A stretch of 64,000 bases of DNA from ZC4RG30 sp963777735 (lineage in GTDB: Bacteria; Pseudomonadota; Gammaproteobacteria; Steroidobacterales; Steroidobacteraceae). The stretch covers positions 930,001-994,000 of the forward strand of contig CAVZRQ010000008.1 of NCBI GenBank assembly GCA_963777735.1. The letters run 5' to 3'. The position numbers were made by a program, and so were the translations under genes. Every line of letters starts with the position of its first letter. Position 1 is the stretch's first letter. Positions 34,888 to 43,597 of the stretch are shown here, piece after piece. The notes below the pieces were generated by a model. It was not told where the DNA came from, did not search any database, and saw only the letters and a list, made by a program, of their open reading frames with translations.

Positions 34888-36984
34888 CTAGAAGGTGCCG
34901 CTGACCTGCAGGCGGTAGATCGGGTGGTACGACAGGGTGAAATCCCGCGTGTAATCCACAGGCCCATCGCGCCGGTCGACGTAGGCCACTTGTTGCGAAC
35001 GATCCCTGCTGTTGAAAAGGTTGGCAACGGTGGCGCGCACCTTGAGACCCCACAGGTTCTTGTGCTCGAGAAACACCGAACCAAAGGGTTTCGAGCCCCA
35101 GAAACGCTCCTCGAAATCCAGCCGGTAGGAGTAGTTCTTGCTCTGAAGCTCCGAGAACAATCCCCAGGTCCAGGGAGTGCCGGGCACGTCGTGGCGGAAA
35201 TCCGCGTTCCAGTAATAGCGGTTGCCATTGAGTTGCCGGTGGGTACCCAGCAGCGGATCGCGCACGCGCGTGTCCCGCCAGGTCAAGTAGGCATCCAGCT
35301 TGCCGCCTGGAATTCCCACAGCATCCAGCAGCAGCGTGTTGTTGAGCGAGATCTGACGTTTCTGTGCCTTGGGCAGATTGCCAGGTGCCTCCACCGTCGC
35401 GCTGATCGGCACCTGGTCCACGTAATCGGTGATGTTCTCCGCATCGAGCGTCAACCGGATCTTGCCGTGCGGGCCCAGGCTGCGAATGACCTCCAATTGT
35501 GTCAACCAGCTTTGCGGAGGCACTAGTTCCGGATTGCTGCCGTTGGAATTGTTGTTCTCGAGATCCACTGAAGCCAGGAAATCAAAGAAATTGAGCTGAC
35601 CCACCTTGCGCTGCAGCTTCAGGTTCAGCTCCCATCTGGAATCCGGGTTCCAGGCCACCGACACTGACCCCTTCGGCCGCCAGAAACTGCGCTTCTGGCC
35701 ATCTTCGCCATCCTGATGCAGCTGGCTGTACTCGCCGCCACCGCTGACCTGCAGGGACCAACCATCCCCAATGGAGCGGCTGAAACTCAGGATGCTCTCG
35801 CCGCGTTTTTCCTCCACACGTGAGCTGGCACCCAGCAACACCACGGGCTGGTATACCCCGGCGCTGTCGAGCACATCCAGCGCGCCAGTGGCGTCCACGA
35901 AATTGTGGGCCATTTCAGCAGAAAGGCTCCAGTCCGAGCCCGCGCTCTTCCAGCGATATTCCGTCCTGATCACACGCTCACCTTCGGTGGAATCCCGCAC
36001 GAAGCGGGATCCGGTGGGCTGCGGCGCACCCTCCAGCTGGCTTTCCAGGCTGTTGGTGTTCGGGCCATCGCGCTCACTGAAAAAGCCCACCACCTTCAGC
36101 CTTCCCTCGCCCAGCGCGAATTCGTAGTCAGAACCGATCTCGGCGCGCCATTTGACGTTGTCGCCGCGACTGAGCTCGGTAGTCAGGGGTTGGGCGGGCA
36201 GCTGGAAAAGCGTGGTGACGCGACGGCGGAAACGCTGGCGGTCAACGCTGGCATTCATGTTCCAGATCGACCCGGCATCACCCTTGCGACTGAATGAACC
36301 CGAGAGCTTCGGGATGTCGTTTGCGAATCGCGACTGCTGCGCCCGCCACAGGGTTGCACCAGTGGCCGGCCGGAACTCGGTTTCACCGCCCCAGCCGCCA
36401 CCGCGAAAGCCATCCATGCGCAACGCCAGTGTGTAATCACCGAAGGTGTTCTTGCCTGAAAGATTGACCTCACCAGCCGTCCAGTGATCCGCGATGCGCT
36501 CGCGGACCTGAGGTCGCCAGGCAAAATTGCCCTGCATGCCGACCTGTTCCGTCAGCACATTCAGCACATGTCCCGACAGGCCGCTGATGTCGAGCATGGC
36601 GCCGTCCATGATCTCGAGGCTGCGCACTGCCCTGACGGGAATGCGGCGCAAGACTGCCATGGCGTCGTTGCCCTTGCCGGTGATGCGCTGCCCATTGATC
36701 AGCACATTCTGCGAGGCCTCGCCCAGCCCGCGATCGTTGCTGACGCTGGTAATCGAGAATCCGGGGATCTGCTGCACGATATCCGCCGCGTTCTGGGGAG
36801 CGAAACGGGCAAACTGCGCAGCGCTGTAGATGCGCTTGCCGTTTTCGATCACCGGAACAATGCCGGAAAATGCAAAGTCGGGCTCTGCCAATCCGGTTTG
36901 AGCCATCAGGACCTGCGCGGGCAGCAGCAACAAGAGCGCCCCCATGCCTACGCGAAATATGCCGACCAATCTGCGGATGTCCAC
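34888..36984 (-). CDS. TonB-dependent outer-membrane receptor
   Basis: An outer-membrane receptor of 698 residues (a GTG start at 37071 would add 29 residues; GTG 36984 gives a conventional signal peptide, RRLVGIFRVGMGALLLLLPA). The plug domain is IYSAAQFARFAPQNAADIVQ, NVLINGQRITGKGNDAMAVL and RIPVRAVRSLEIMDGAML; the barrel follows and ends VSGTF with the terminal Phe needed for assembly. It is intact. It is divergently transcribed from the octahaem cytochrome gene, which suggests shared regulation and perhaps transport of a substrate whose oxidation needs that cytochrome. Confidence 0.88.
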   Translation of the reverse strand: MDIRRLVGIFRVGMGALLLLLPAQVLMAQTGLAEPDFAFSGIVPVIENGKRIYSAAQFARFAPQNAADIVQQIPGFSITSVSNDRGLGEASQNVLINGQRITGKGNDAMAVLRRIPVRAVRSLEIMDGAMLDISGLSGHVLNVLTEQVGMQGNFAWRPQVRERIADHWTAGEVNLSGKNTFGDYTLALRMDGFRGGGWGGETEFRPATGATLWRAQQSRFANDIPKLSGSFSRKGDAGSIWNMNASVDRQRFRRRVTTLFQLPAQPLTTELSRGDNVKWRAEIGSDYEFALGEGRLKVVGFFSERDGPNTNSLESQLEGAPQPTGSRFVRDSTEGERVIRTEYRWKSAGSDWSLSAEMAHNFVDATGALDVLDSAGVYQPVVLLGASSRVEEKRGESILSFSRSIGDGWSLQVSGGGEYSQLHQDGEDGQKRSFWRPKGSVSVAWNPDSRWELNLKLQRKVGQLNFFDFLASVDLENNNSNGSNPELVPPQSWLTQLEVIRSLGPHGKIRLTLDAENITDYVDQVPISATVEAPGNLPKAQKRQISLNNTLLLDAVGIPGGKLDAYLTWRDTRVRDPLLGTHRQLNGNRYYWNADFRHDVPGTPWTWGLFSELQSKNYSYRLDFEERFWGSKPFGSVFLEHKNLWGLKVRATVANLFNSRDRSQQVAYVDRRDGPVDYTRDFTLSYHPIYRLQVSGTF

Positions 36985-37080
36985 GCTGCCCGATCTCCCC
37001 GATACGATGCCCGGCTTCGAGAGGGAGGGGTTATGAATCTCCGCCAGCACCGGTGTGTGCAATTCTGACACTATCCGCGC

Positions 37081-39258
37081 ATGGGGGTTCCCTCGAAGCG
37101 CATCGTGTTGGCCGTCGCCTGCCTGGCAGTGGTTGGCGCCACCATTGCCGGCCTGCTATTGCGTCAACAACCACTGCCCGCGCCGGAGTTTGTGGGCACG
37201 CAGGTCTGTGCAAGTTGCCATAAAGAGGCATTCGCCAACTGGCAGCAAAGCCACCATCAGAAGGCCATGGCGGTCGCCGACGCCCAGTCCGTACTGGGTG
37301 ACTTCAACAACGCCGTTTTCGACCACTCCGGCATCCGCTCCCGCTTCTTCACCCGCGACGGCCAGTATTTCGTCGAGACCGACAACGCGCTCGGCAAGCT
37401 TGAGACTTTCCGGATCGCCTATACCTTTGGCTTCACTCCCTTGCAGCAGTACCTGATTGAATTCCCGGACGGCCGCATGCAGGCCCTCAGCATCAGTTGG
37501 GACAGCCGCACCGCCGTCGACGGCGGACAGCGCTGGTTTCACCTTTATCCAGACCAGGAAGTCACGTTCGAGAATCCACTGCACTGGACGGGCGCCTTCC
37601 AGAACTGGAACTCGCGCTGCGCAGCCTGTCATTCCACCCACGTAGTTCGGAACTACGAGCCAGAGACCAACCGCTACGACACGCGCTGGCAGGAAGTGAA
37701 CATCGGCTGTGAAGCCTGCCATGGACCAGGTTCGCGGCATCTGGCGTGGGCCGGTGGCAAGGCATCACTGCCGGACAAAGGCCTGTTGAACAAGGTCGGC
37801 AAGATCTGGGCACCGACGGCCGGACAGCTGCCGATTCCGCAACACGCGGCCGCCACGATGAGCGGCCAGCTGCAGGTCTGCGCCGGTTGCCACTCGCGCC
37901 GCGCGGAACTGCAGCAAACGGATCCGCAAGCCGACTACTTCGACAACTACAGTCTGAGCCCGTTGCTGGAAAACCTGTATTTCCCGGACGGCCAGATGCA
38001 GGAGGAAGTGTACGAAGCCGGCTCCTTCCTGCAGAGCCGCATGCACCAGAACCATGTGTCCTGCACCAACTGCCACGAGCCACATAGCAACCAGCTGCGC
38101 GTGACTGGCAATGGCCTGTGCCTGCAGTGCCATGAACCACAGAAGTTCCAGCGCAAGGAACACTTCTTCCATGAGGTGGGATCGCAGGGCGGGGAATGCG
38201 TGAACTGCCATATGCCGCAACGGACCTACATGGGCGTGGACACGCGCCGCGACCACTCCTTCCGCATTCCCGATCCCGTGGCGAGCGTGAAGTTCGGAGT
38301 TCCCAATGCCTGCACGCAGTGCCATGCCAACCGTGACAACCAGTGGGCAGCCGCATTCCTCACGCAGCGCACCGGTCGCTCCGAACCCTGGTATCCACAT
38401 GCCGCGCTGCTGGACGCGGCACGCCGCAACCTCTCAACCGCCGCACCCGACCTGCTGGCCTACGCGCGCGATGGGACCCACCCGTCCCTATTGCGCTCCA
38501 TTGCCGCGCTGGAAAGCGGCCGTTTTCCCTCGTCGCAGCAGCTGGATGCCATCAGTGCGACACTGCAGTCGACGGACCCGCTCATCCGGATGGGCGCTGC
38601 CTCGGCGCTGGGATCGCTCGCTGTCAGTCAACGACTCTCCCGGCTGCGATCATTGCTGCAGGATCCGGTGAAGGCCGTGCGCAATGTCGTGGCACGAGAG
38701 CTCATCGATTTGCCGCTGGCACAGGCACCACCGGAAGATCGCGCTGCGCTCGGCAAACTGTTCGACGAGTATCAGCAAACCCTGCTCCACAACGCCGACA
38801 TGCCTGAATCCATGAGCGATCTCGGCCTGTTCCATGCTGCGCAGGGCAATCCGGATGCGGCCGAAAAAGCGCTGCTGCAATCACGTCGACTCGCGCCCCG
38901 GTATCTGCCCACCATGCTGAACCTTGCCGACCTGTACCGCGCGCGCAACCGCGATGACCTCGGAGAACCTCTTCTGCACGAAGCGCTGAAATCCTGGCCT
39001 GAATCCGGTGATGCGCGCCACATGCTCGGATTGCTCTACGTGCGGACTGGCAGAACCCCCCAATCCGTGCCGTTGCTACGTCAGGCCATGCAGCTGGCTC
39101 CGGCAAACGCCCAGTACGCGCTGGTCTATGCGGTGGCATTGGTCGAGACCGGAAGTCTGTCACAAGGAATTGCGGTACTCGAAACCGCGGCGCGGCGCTT
39201 CCCCGAAGATGCCTCCATCCGGCAGGCGCTGGGTGGTTATCGGTCCGCCCAACCCTGA
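37081..39258 (+). CDS. octahaem c-type cytochrome with HEAT and TPR repeats
   Basis: A 725-residue protein anchored by an N-terminal helix (IVLAVACLAVVGATIAGLLL). Eight CxxCH haem-binding motifs are visible: CASCH, CAACH, CEACH, CAGCH, CTNCH, CLQCH, CVNCH, CTQCH, all before about residue 430. After them come HEAT-like helices (SSQQLDAISATLQSTDPLIR...) and TPR repeats (PESMSDLGLFHAAQGNPDAA and ARHMLGLLYVRTGRTPQSVP). The layout matches the 'cytochrome c family/tetratricopeptide' proteins related to cytochrome c554. It probably passes electrons in the periplasm, with the TPR part mediating protein contacts. Partner unknown. Confidence 0.92.
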   Translation: MGVPSKRIVLAVACLAVVGATIAGLLLRQQPLPAPEFVGTQVCASCHKEAFANWQQSHHQKAMAVADAQSVLGDFNNAVFDHSGIRSRFFTRDGQYFVETDNALGKLETFRIAYTFGFTPLQQYLIEFPDGRMQALSISWDSRTAVDGGQRWFHLYPDQEVTFENPLHWTGAFQNWNSRCAACHSTHVVRNYEPETNRYDTRWQEVNIGCEACHGPGSRHLAWAGGKASLPDKGLLNKVGKIWAPTAGQLPIPQHAAATMSGQLQVCAGCHSRRAELQQTDPQADYFDNYSLSPLLENLYFPDGQMQEEVYEAGSFLQSRMHQNHVSCTNCHEPHSNQLRVTGNGLCLQCHEPQKFQRKEHFFHEVGSQGGECVNCHMPQRTYMGVDTRRDHSFRIPDPVASVKFGVPNACTQCHANRDNQWAAAFLTQRTGRSEPWYPHAALLDAARRNLSTAAPDLLAYARDGTHPSLLRSIAALESGRFPSSQQLDAISATLQSTDPLIRMGAASALGSLAVSQRLSRLRSLLQDPVKAVRNVVARELIDLPLAQAPPEDRAALGKLFDEYQQTLLHNADMPESMSDLGLFHAAQGNPDAAEKALLQSRRLAPRYLPTMLNLADLYRARNRDDLGEPLLHEALKSWPESGDARHMLGLLYVRTGRTPQSVPLLRQAMQLAPANAQYALVYAVALVETGSLSQGIAVLETAARRFPEDASIRQALGGYRSAQP

Positions 39259-39323
39259 ATTGACAGCGGACCCCGGCGGCGCAACCCTTGTTCGGCCCGC
39301 ACACCGGGCTGGGGGAATACCAA

Positions 39324-41012
39324 GTGATACGTAGAATTGCCACCGTGGCTCAGCAGTGCATTGCACTGCCCGCCGCCCTGCTGCTGATTTCCGCAGCTGC
39401 CTCCGCAGCCAGCGCGCAGCGCCCCAACATCATGCTGGTCATCAGCGACGACATCGGCGTCGACGTCGTCACGGATATGTATCCGGGCCTGATCGACGGC
39501 CTTGTCAAACAGTACGGCCCAACGGGACTCAATCATCCCGGATACCAGGAGATCAAGGGCCGCCCTGCCTCCACTCCCACCCTGAATGCCTTCGCGAAGT
39601 CCGGCATGCGCTTTACGCAGGCCTGGGTGCAGCCATTCTGCGCCAACACGCGCGCCTCGATTCTTACCGGGCTCTACCCCGTGCGGACGGGCGTGGTGGA
39701 TTACACCGGCTGGCTCACCCAGCAACAACACTCTTTCGTCCGCGACCTCAAGGAAAAAGGCGGCTACAGCACAGCGGTATTCGGCAAATGGCATATGGCT
39801 GGTCTCCAGCCTGCCGGTGCCGCGGCCACCTTTCCCGGCCTGAAGCCGAAGGAAGCAGGCTTCGATCTGTTCCAGGGCAATCTCAATGGCGCCGTGCAGC
39901 AGTACTGGGATCACGAATACCACGTGCAGGACGCCAGCACCCCGGCCGACAAGTGGCGCACCGAACCCGCGCCCACGCGCTCGCTTCCTGGCGTGGCGCC
40001 CACCACCTTTGCAGATGTCGCGCGCGCGGCAGACACCATCGCGTGGATCACGGCACAGGAAAAGGCCAATCCGGCCAAACCGTGGTTCGCGTGGCTCGCC
40101 TTCAACATGGCGCACATATCCGGCAATCAGCAGCCCAACCCGATGGCGGTGCCGAACTTCGATACGCTGGATGAACCTTCGCGCAAGGAAATGCAGGCCT
40201 GTGGTGGCACATTCGGCTCGGCAATCGTTGGCAACTGCACCGACAAGCAGCTGATGCGGGCAATGACCAACTCGCATGATTTCCTGCTTGGCCATGTGCT
40301 GCGCGCCGTGGATGCGCTCGACCCGAATACCTTCGTGATCTACATCGGCGACAACGGCACCTGGATGTTTGGCGCCCGTCGCGACTTCATCGATAACATG
40401 TACATCACGCGCCAGGGCCGCGGCAAAGGCACGGCCTACGAAAGCGGCACCCGCGTCGAGATGGCCATCCGCGGGCCAGGCATCAAGGCCGGCTCGCTGA
40501 GCAATGAACCCGTGAACGGCGTGGATCTGTTCTCCACCATCCTGACCCTCGCTGGCCTGGAGGTGCCGAAATCAGTGCCCAGCCGGGCCGGCACCAATGT
40601 GGCTCCGGATGCGGTTTCCCTCACTCCAATCCTGTTCCAGGGCGCCAGGGGCCTGCGCGATCCGGACCGCGGCTATCAACTCAGTGAGACGGTGAATCCC
40701 GTGAAGCAGAACATGCTGCACGTGGCTGCACGCAACGCAAAATACAAGGTGGTCTGCGCGCAGAACGCAGCGACCGACAGCTGCGAGTTCTATGACCTCA
40801 ATGCCGACCCGCTGGAGGAATACCAGCTGGCCAAGCCCGAAAGTTGCGCGCAGTACACGAGTGGCGCATGGAAGCCCGGCAATCGGGAATGGAATTTCTG
40901 CTACCTGCAGCAGGTTCTTGCGAAGGATTCGATCCTGTCGCAGCCACGCACACCCGCAACACCAGCACCGGCGCCTGCACGCCCCCCGGGAAGCCGTCCA
41001 CCTACCGGCTGA
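39324..41012 (+). CDS. exported sulfatase-family hydrolase
   Basis: A 562-residue sulfatase-fold enzyme with a signal peptide (GTG start; IRRIATVAQQCIALPAALLL followed by ISAAASAASA). The metal-binding start QRPNIMLVISDDIGVD (Asp42, Asp43), the FGKWHM motif (Lys155, His157) and IYIGDNGTW late in the protein are present. The FGly-type site reads CANTR (Cys106-Arg110) within FCANTRASILTGLYPVRTG, where Asn replaces the consensus Pro of CxPxR; maturation to formylglycine is therefore uncertain. A Pro/Ala-rich tail (TPATPAPAPARPPGSRPPTG) follows. The substrate is not assignable. Confidence 0.88.
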   Translation: MIRRIATVAQQCIALPAALLLISAAASAASAQRPNIMLVISDDIGVDVVTDMYPGLIDGLVKQYGPTGLNHPGYQEIKGRPASTPTLNAFAKSGMRFTQAWVQPFCANTRASILTGLYPVRTGVVDYTGWLTQQQHSFVRDLKEKGGYSTAVFGKWHMAGLQPAGAAATFPGLKPKEAGFDLFQGNLNGAVQQYWDHEYHVQDASTPADKWRTEPAPTRSLPGVAPTTFADVARAADTIAWITAQEKANPAKPWFAWLAFNMAHISGNQQPNPMAVPNFDTLDEPSRKEMQACGGTFGSAIVGNCTDKQLMRAMTNSHDFLLGHVLRAVDALDPNTFVIYIGDNGTWMFGARRDFIDNMYITRQGRGKGTAYESGTRVEMAIRGPGIKAGSLSNEPVNGVDLFSTILTLAGLEVPKSVPSRAGTNVAPDAVSLTPILFQGARGLRDPDRGYQLSETVNPVKQNMLHVAARNAKYKVVCAQNAATDSCEFYDLNADPLEEYQLAKPESCAQYTSGAWKPGNREWNFCYLQQVLAKDSILSQPRTPATPAPAPARPPGSRPPTG

Positions 41013-41024
41013 TGCCAAGAGCTC

Positions 41025-41471
41025 ATGGGCAGCCTCTTTGCGACCATTGAGCAGACCACCCTGTCTGTCTGGATGCGCGAGGATTTCTACGCCTACTTCA
41101 TCGCCCTGATCTTCCACGCTTTCGGCATGGCGTTGCTGGTGGGTGGCGGCATTCTGATCAGCCTGCGCACGTTGGGCATGGCCCGCACCGCCGCATTGCA
41201 GGGGTTTCGCGGGTTTCTACCGGTGATGTGGGTGGGCGCTGTACTGGCAATCGCTTCCGGCGTACTGCTTCTGTTTGCCTATCCCGCCAAGGCGCTGACC
41301 AATCCCGTATTCGGGATCAAACTGACCTGCCTGCTTGGGGCCGCGTTGCTGATGTCACGGGTGCTGCGCGGGAACCGCCTGGTCGCCGCCGTTGCTCTGC
41401 TGCTCTGGCTGGCAGGCGTTGCCGCGGGCAAGCTGTTGTTGCACACCTACACCGTGCTGCTGGTTGGCTGA
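41025..41471 (+). CDS. small integral membrane protein
   Basis: A 148-residue protein with four membrane helices. The start IEQTTLSVWMREDFYAYFIA and IFHAFGMALLVGGGILISLR have a histidine inside the first helix, resembling the small DUF6644-like membrane family. It shares one base (TGATG) with the next gene, a second membrane protein of similar layout. The pair follows the sulfatase by 12 bp, so one operon is probable. Function unknown; His in helices hints at haem or quinone contact. Confidence 0.72.
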   Translation: MGSLFATIEQTTLSVWMREDFYAYFIALIFHAFGMALLVGGGILISLRTLGMARTAALQGFRGFLPVMWVGAVLAIASGVLLLFAYPAKALTNPVFGIKLTCLLGAALLMSRVLRGNRLVAAVALLLWLAGVAAGKLLLHTYTVLLVG

Positions 41472-41998
41472 TGGGAGCCAATGCGATGCTGGACCCTGCA
41501 GCCATTGCGCAATGGGGCCGCGAAGTCGGCATTGCCGGGCTGATGACCGCGCGTTGGGGATGGCCCATCGCCGAGATCTTCCACTTCTTTGGCCTGTGCC
41601 TGCTGTTTGGCACGGTGGGTCTGTTCGACCTGCGGATGCTGGGCGCGGCGCGCGGCGTTTCGTTGCAGGCGCTGCACCGGCTGATTCCCTTCGGGCTGGC
41701 CGGCTTCGCGATCAGCGTCGTTACTGGCGCCATGTTCGTGATCACGATGCCGGACCAGTATCTCTACAATCCCGCGCTCCAGACCAAGCTGATGCTGATG
41801 TTGATGGCCGGCATCAACATGTTGCTGTTTTATGCCACCGCAGCCAGAGGTGCATGGACGACTCACGATGCCGCCCTGCCATCCCTGCGGGCACGCATTT
41901 TTGGCGCCGTATCGCTGGCATGCTGGCTCGGTGTGATCGCCTGCGGGCGAGTGATCACCGCGTTCCGTCCGCCCTGGTACTGGTGCTTCTGGTGCTGA
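41471..41998 (+). CDS. small integral membrane protein, companion of the preceding gene
   Basis: A 175-residue protein with about five hydrophobic segments. WGWPIAEIFHFFGLCLLFGT mirrors the first-helix histidine of its neighbour, and both follow with VGLFDLRMLG / ILISLRTLG, suggesting that the two arose by duplication. It ends RVITAFRPPWYWCFWC. It begins at ATG 41471 on the last base of the previous stop. Same uncertain family (DUF6644-like). Confidence 0.72.
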   Translation: MGANAMLDPAAIAQWGREVGIAGLMTARWGWPIAEIFHFFGLCLLFGTVGLFDLRMLGAARGVSLQALHRLIPFGLAGFAISVVTGAMFVITMPDQYLYNPALQTKLMLMLMAGINMLLFYATAARGAWTTHDAALPSLRARIFGAVSLACWLGVIACGRVITAFRPPWYWCFWC

Positions 41999-41999
41999 G

Positions 42000-42812
42000 T
42001 CAGGCAGCCTGCAGTTCGTATGCCCAGACCCGGAAACTCTCCAGCACATTCGGGCCAAAGGTCATGCTCAGGGCCACATCCGCAGCATCACGGCCGCGCG
42101 CGATCAGCACGCGCCCAATACGGGGCGTGTTGTTGCGGGCGTCGAAGGTGTACCACTGCCCCCCGATATACGCCTCGAACCACCCGGCAAAATCCATCGG
42201 TGCATTGACGGGAGGAATGCCGATATCACCGAGGTAACCCGTGCAATAGCGGGCGGGAATATTCAGGCATCGGCAAAACGTAACAGCCAGATGCGCGTAA
42301 TCGCGACACACGCCACGCCGCTCATGGAACGCCTCGGAAGCTGTGCGCGTGGCGCGCGCGTGTTCATAACCGAAGGTGATGTGCCGATGCACGAAATCGC
42401 ACACCGCCTGCACACGCAACCAGCCGGGCTGCGTATTGCCGAACAGCTCCCACGCCACCGTGGAGAGATTGTCGGTGTCGCAGTAGCGGCTGCCCAGCAG
42501 AAAGACCAGAGTCTCTTCCGGCAGGAACTCCACCGGGTGTTGCTGCGCGTTCGGCACCACAGGCTCGATGTTGCCACGATCATGGATGATGGCATCGGCT
42601 GTGATGCGCGTACGGCCAGCGGGCACCGTCAGACGCGTGCACCAGTTGCCAAATCCATCGCGATACAGCGCCAGGGGCACGGAAGGATCGGTGAGCATGA
42701 AATCCGGTCGCTCCAGATCTGCCGCCCGCGTGTAATGCACATTCAGGTTCATGATCATGGGTGTCGGCTGTGAGCACTGATAGACCAGCTCGTAACCCAG
42801 ACGAATCTTCAT
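42000..42812 (-). CDS. transglutaminase-like cysteine protease domain protein
   Basis: A 270-residue protein of the bacterial transglutaminase-like family. An N-terminal beta domain (MKIRLGYELVYQCSQPTPMI...) precedes the core, with the nucleophile Cys169 in ERRGVCRDYAHLAVTFC and Asp224 in WYTFDARNN. In the segment where the catalytic histidine usually sits the protein reads MDFAGWFEAYIGGQW, with no obvious histidine. Transglutaminase-like genes are regular neighbours of Anbu proteasome genes, as here, and may process isopeptide or peptide bonds. It overlaps the FGase gene by 4 bp. Confidence 0.88.
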   Translation of the reverse strand: MKIRLGYELVYQCSQPTPMIMNLNVHYTRAADLERPDFMLTDPSVPLALYRDGFGNWCTRLTVPAGRTRITADAIIHDRGNIEPVVPNAQQHPVEFLPEETLVFLLGSRYCDTDNLSTVAWELFGNTQPGWLRVQAVCDFVHRHITFGYEHARATRTASEAFHERRGVCRDYAHLAVTFCRCLNIPARYCTGYLGDIGIPPVNAPMDFAGWFEAYIGGQWYTFDARNNTPRIGRVLIARGRDAADVALSMTFGPNVLESFRVWAYELQAA

Positions 42813-43585
42813 GTTGCGATCTCCGCAGCCGCAGAGTGCAGCGCTTGTGCCAGGCGTTCAGCCCATTCGTTCTGCCCGGCTGCTTCGGCGATGAGGTCCT
42901 GACGGAGTTCGATCCCGACATGCAGCAGTCCGCGCTGTTCACCATACACTGGAATCGCATAATCGGTACTGTCACTGGCGGAGTACGGCTCGTTGTCTCC
43001 CACAACCAGTTTCCGGTCCGATCGCAGCGCGTGCAACAGCGGCGCAGCCAGCCGTCGATCCCGGTTATAGAGCAGGCCAACATGCCAGGGTCGCTGCGCA
43101 CCATGAAAACAGGGCGTGAAGCTGTGCACCGCCACGAGTATGGTCTGCCGCCTCTGGGAATCGCGCAGTGCCAGCTCGTTGCGGATCCGGTCGTGATACG
43201 GAAGAAAGATCGCCTGTTCCCGCAGCAGCGCTTCACTCGGCAATACCGCCTCATTGCCTGGAATACGCGTGGCCTCGCTCACCGCCACAATCGACTGCTC
43301 GCTGCCAGGTGGACGATTGCAGTCGATGACCAGCCGCGACCAGTTCTGCAGGATCAGGAATGCATCCAGTCTTGCGGCAAGCGCGCTTGCCACTTTCGCT
43401 GCGCCGATATCCCAGGCAATGTGCCTTTGCAGATCCTGATCGGACAGTCCAAGCGACTTCAGCCTGCGCGGAATCTGCGCGCTGGCATGATCACAGATCA
43501 GGAAGAACGGTGACTGCCCTTGGGCCCGTTCCACATTGAATGCTGCAGGCTCGTCAGGCGACAGCAATGATTCGTCGAGGCGCAC
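42809..43585 (-). CDS. N-formylglutamate amidohydrolase-family protein
   Basis: A 258-residue member of the N-formylglutamate amidohydrolase family, zinc enzymes releasing formate or, in some, acting on other N-acyl amino acids. FFLICDHASAQIPRRLKSLG with HIAWDIGAAKVA (metal/active-site histidine-aspartate), VIDCNRPPGS, LVAVHSFTPC and HVGIELRQDL are family segments. There is no histidine utilisation (hut) operon here; instead it lies between Anbu and a transglutaminase, overlapping the latter by 4 bp. Its real substrate is probably not formylglutamate from histidine breakdown. GTG start. Confidence 0.9.
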   Translation of the reverse strand: MRLDESLLSPDEPAAFNVERAQGQSPFFLICDHASAQIPRRLKSLGLSDQDLQRHIAWDIGAAKVASALAARLDAFLILQNWSRLVIDCNRPPGSEQSIVAVSEATRIPGNEAVLPSEALLREQAIFLPYHDRIRNELALRDSQRRQTILVAVHSFTPCFHGAQRPWHVGLLYNRDRRLAAPLLHALRSDRKLVVGDNEPYSASDSTDYAIPVYGEQRGLLHVGIELRQDLIAEAAGQNEWAERLAQALHSAAAEIAT

Positions 43586-43597
43586 GATCCTGCCGAA

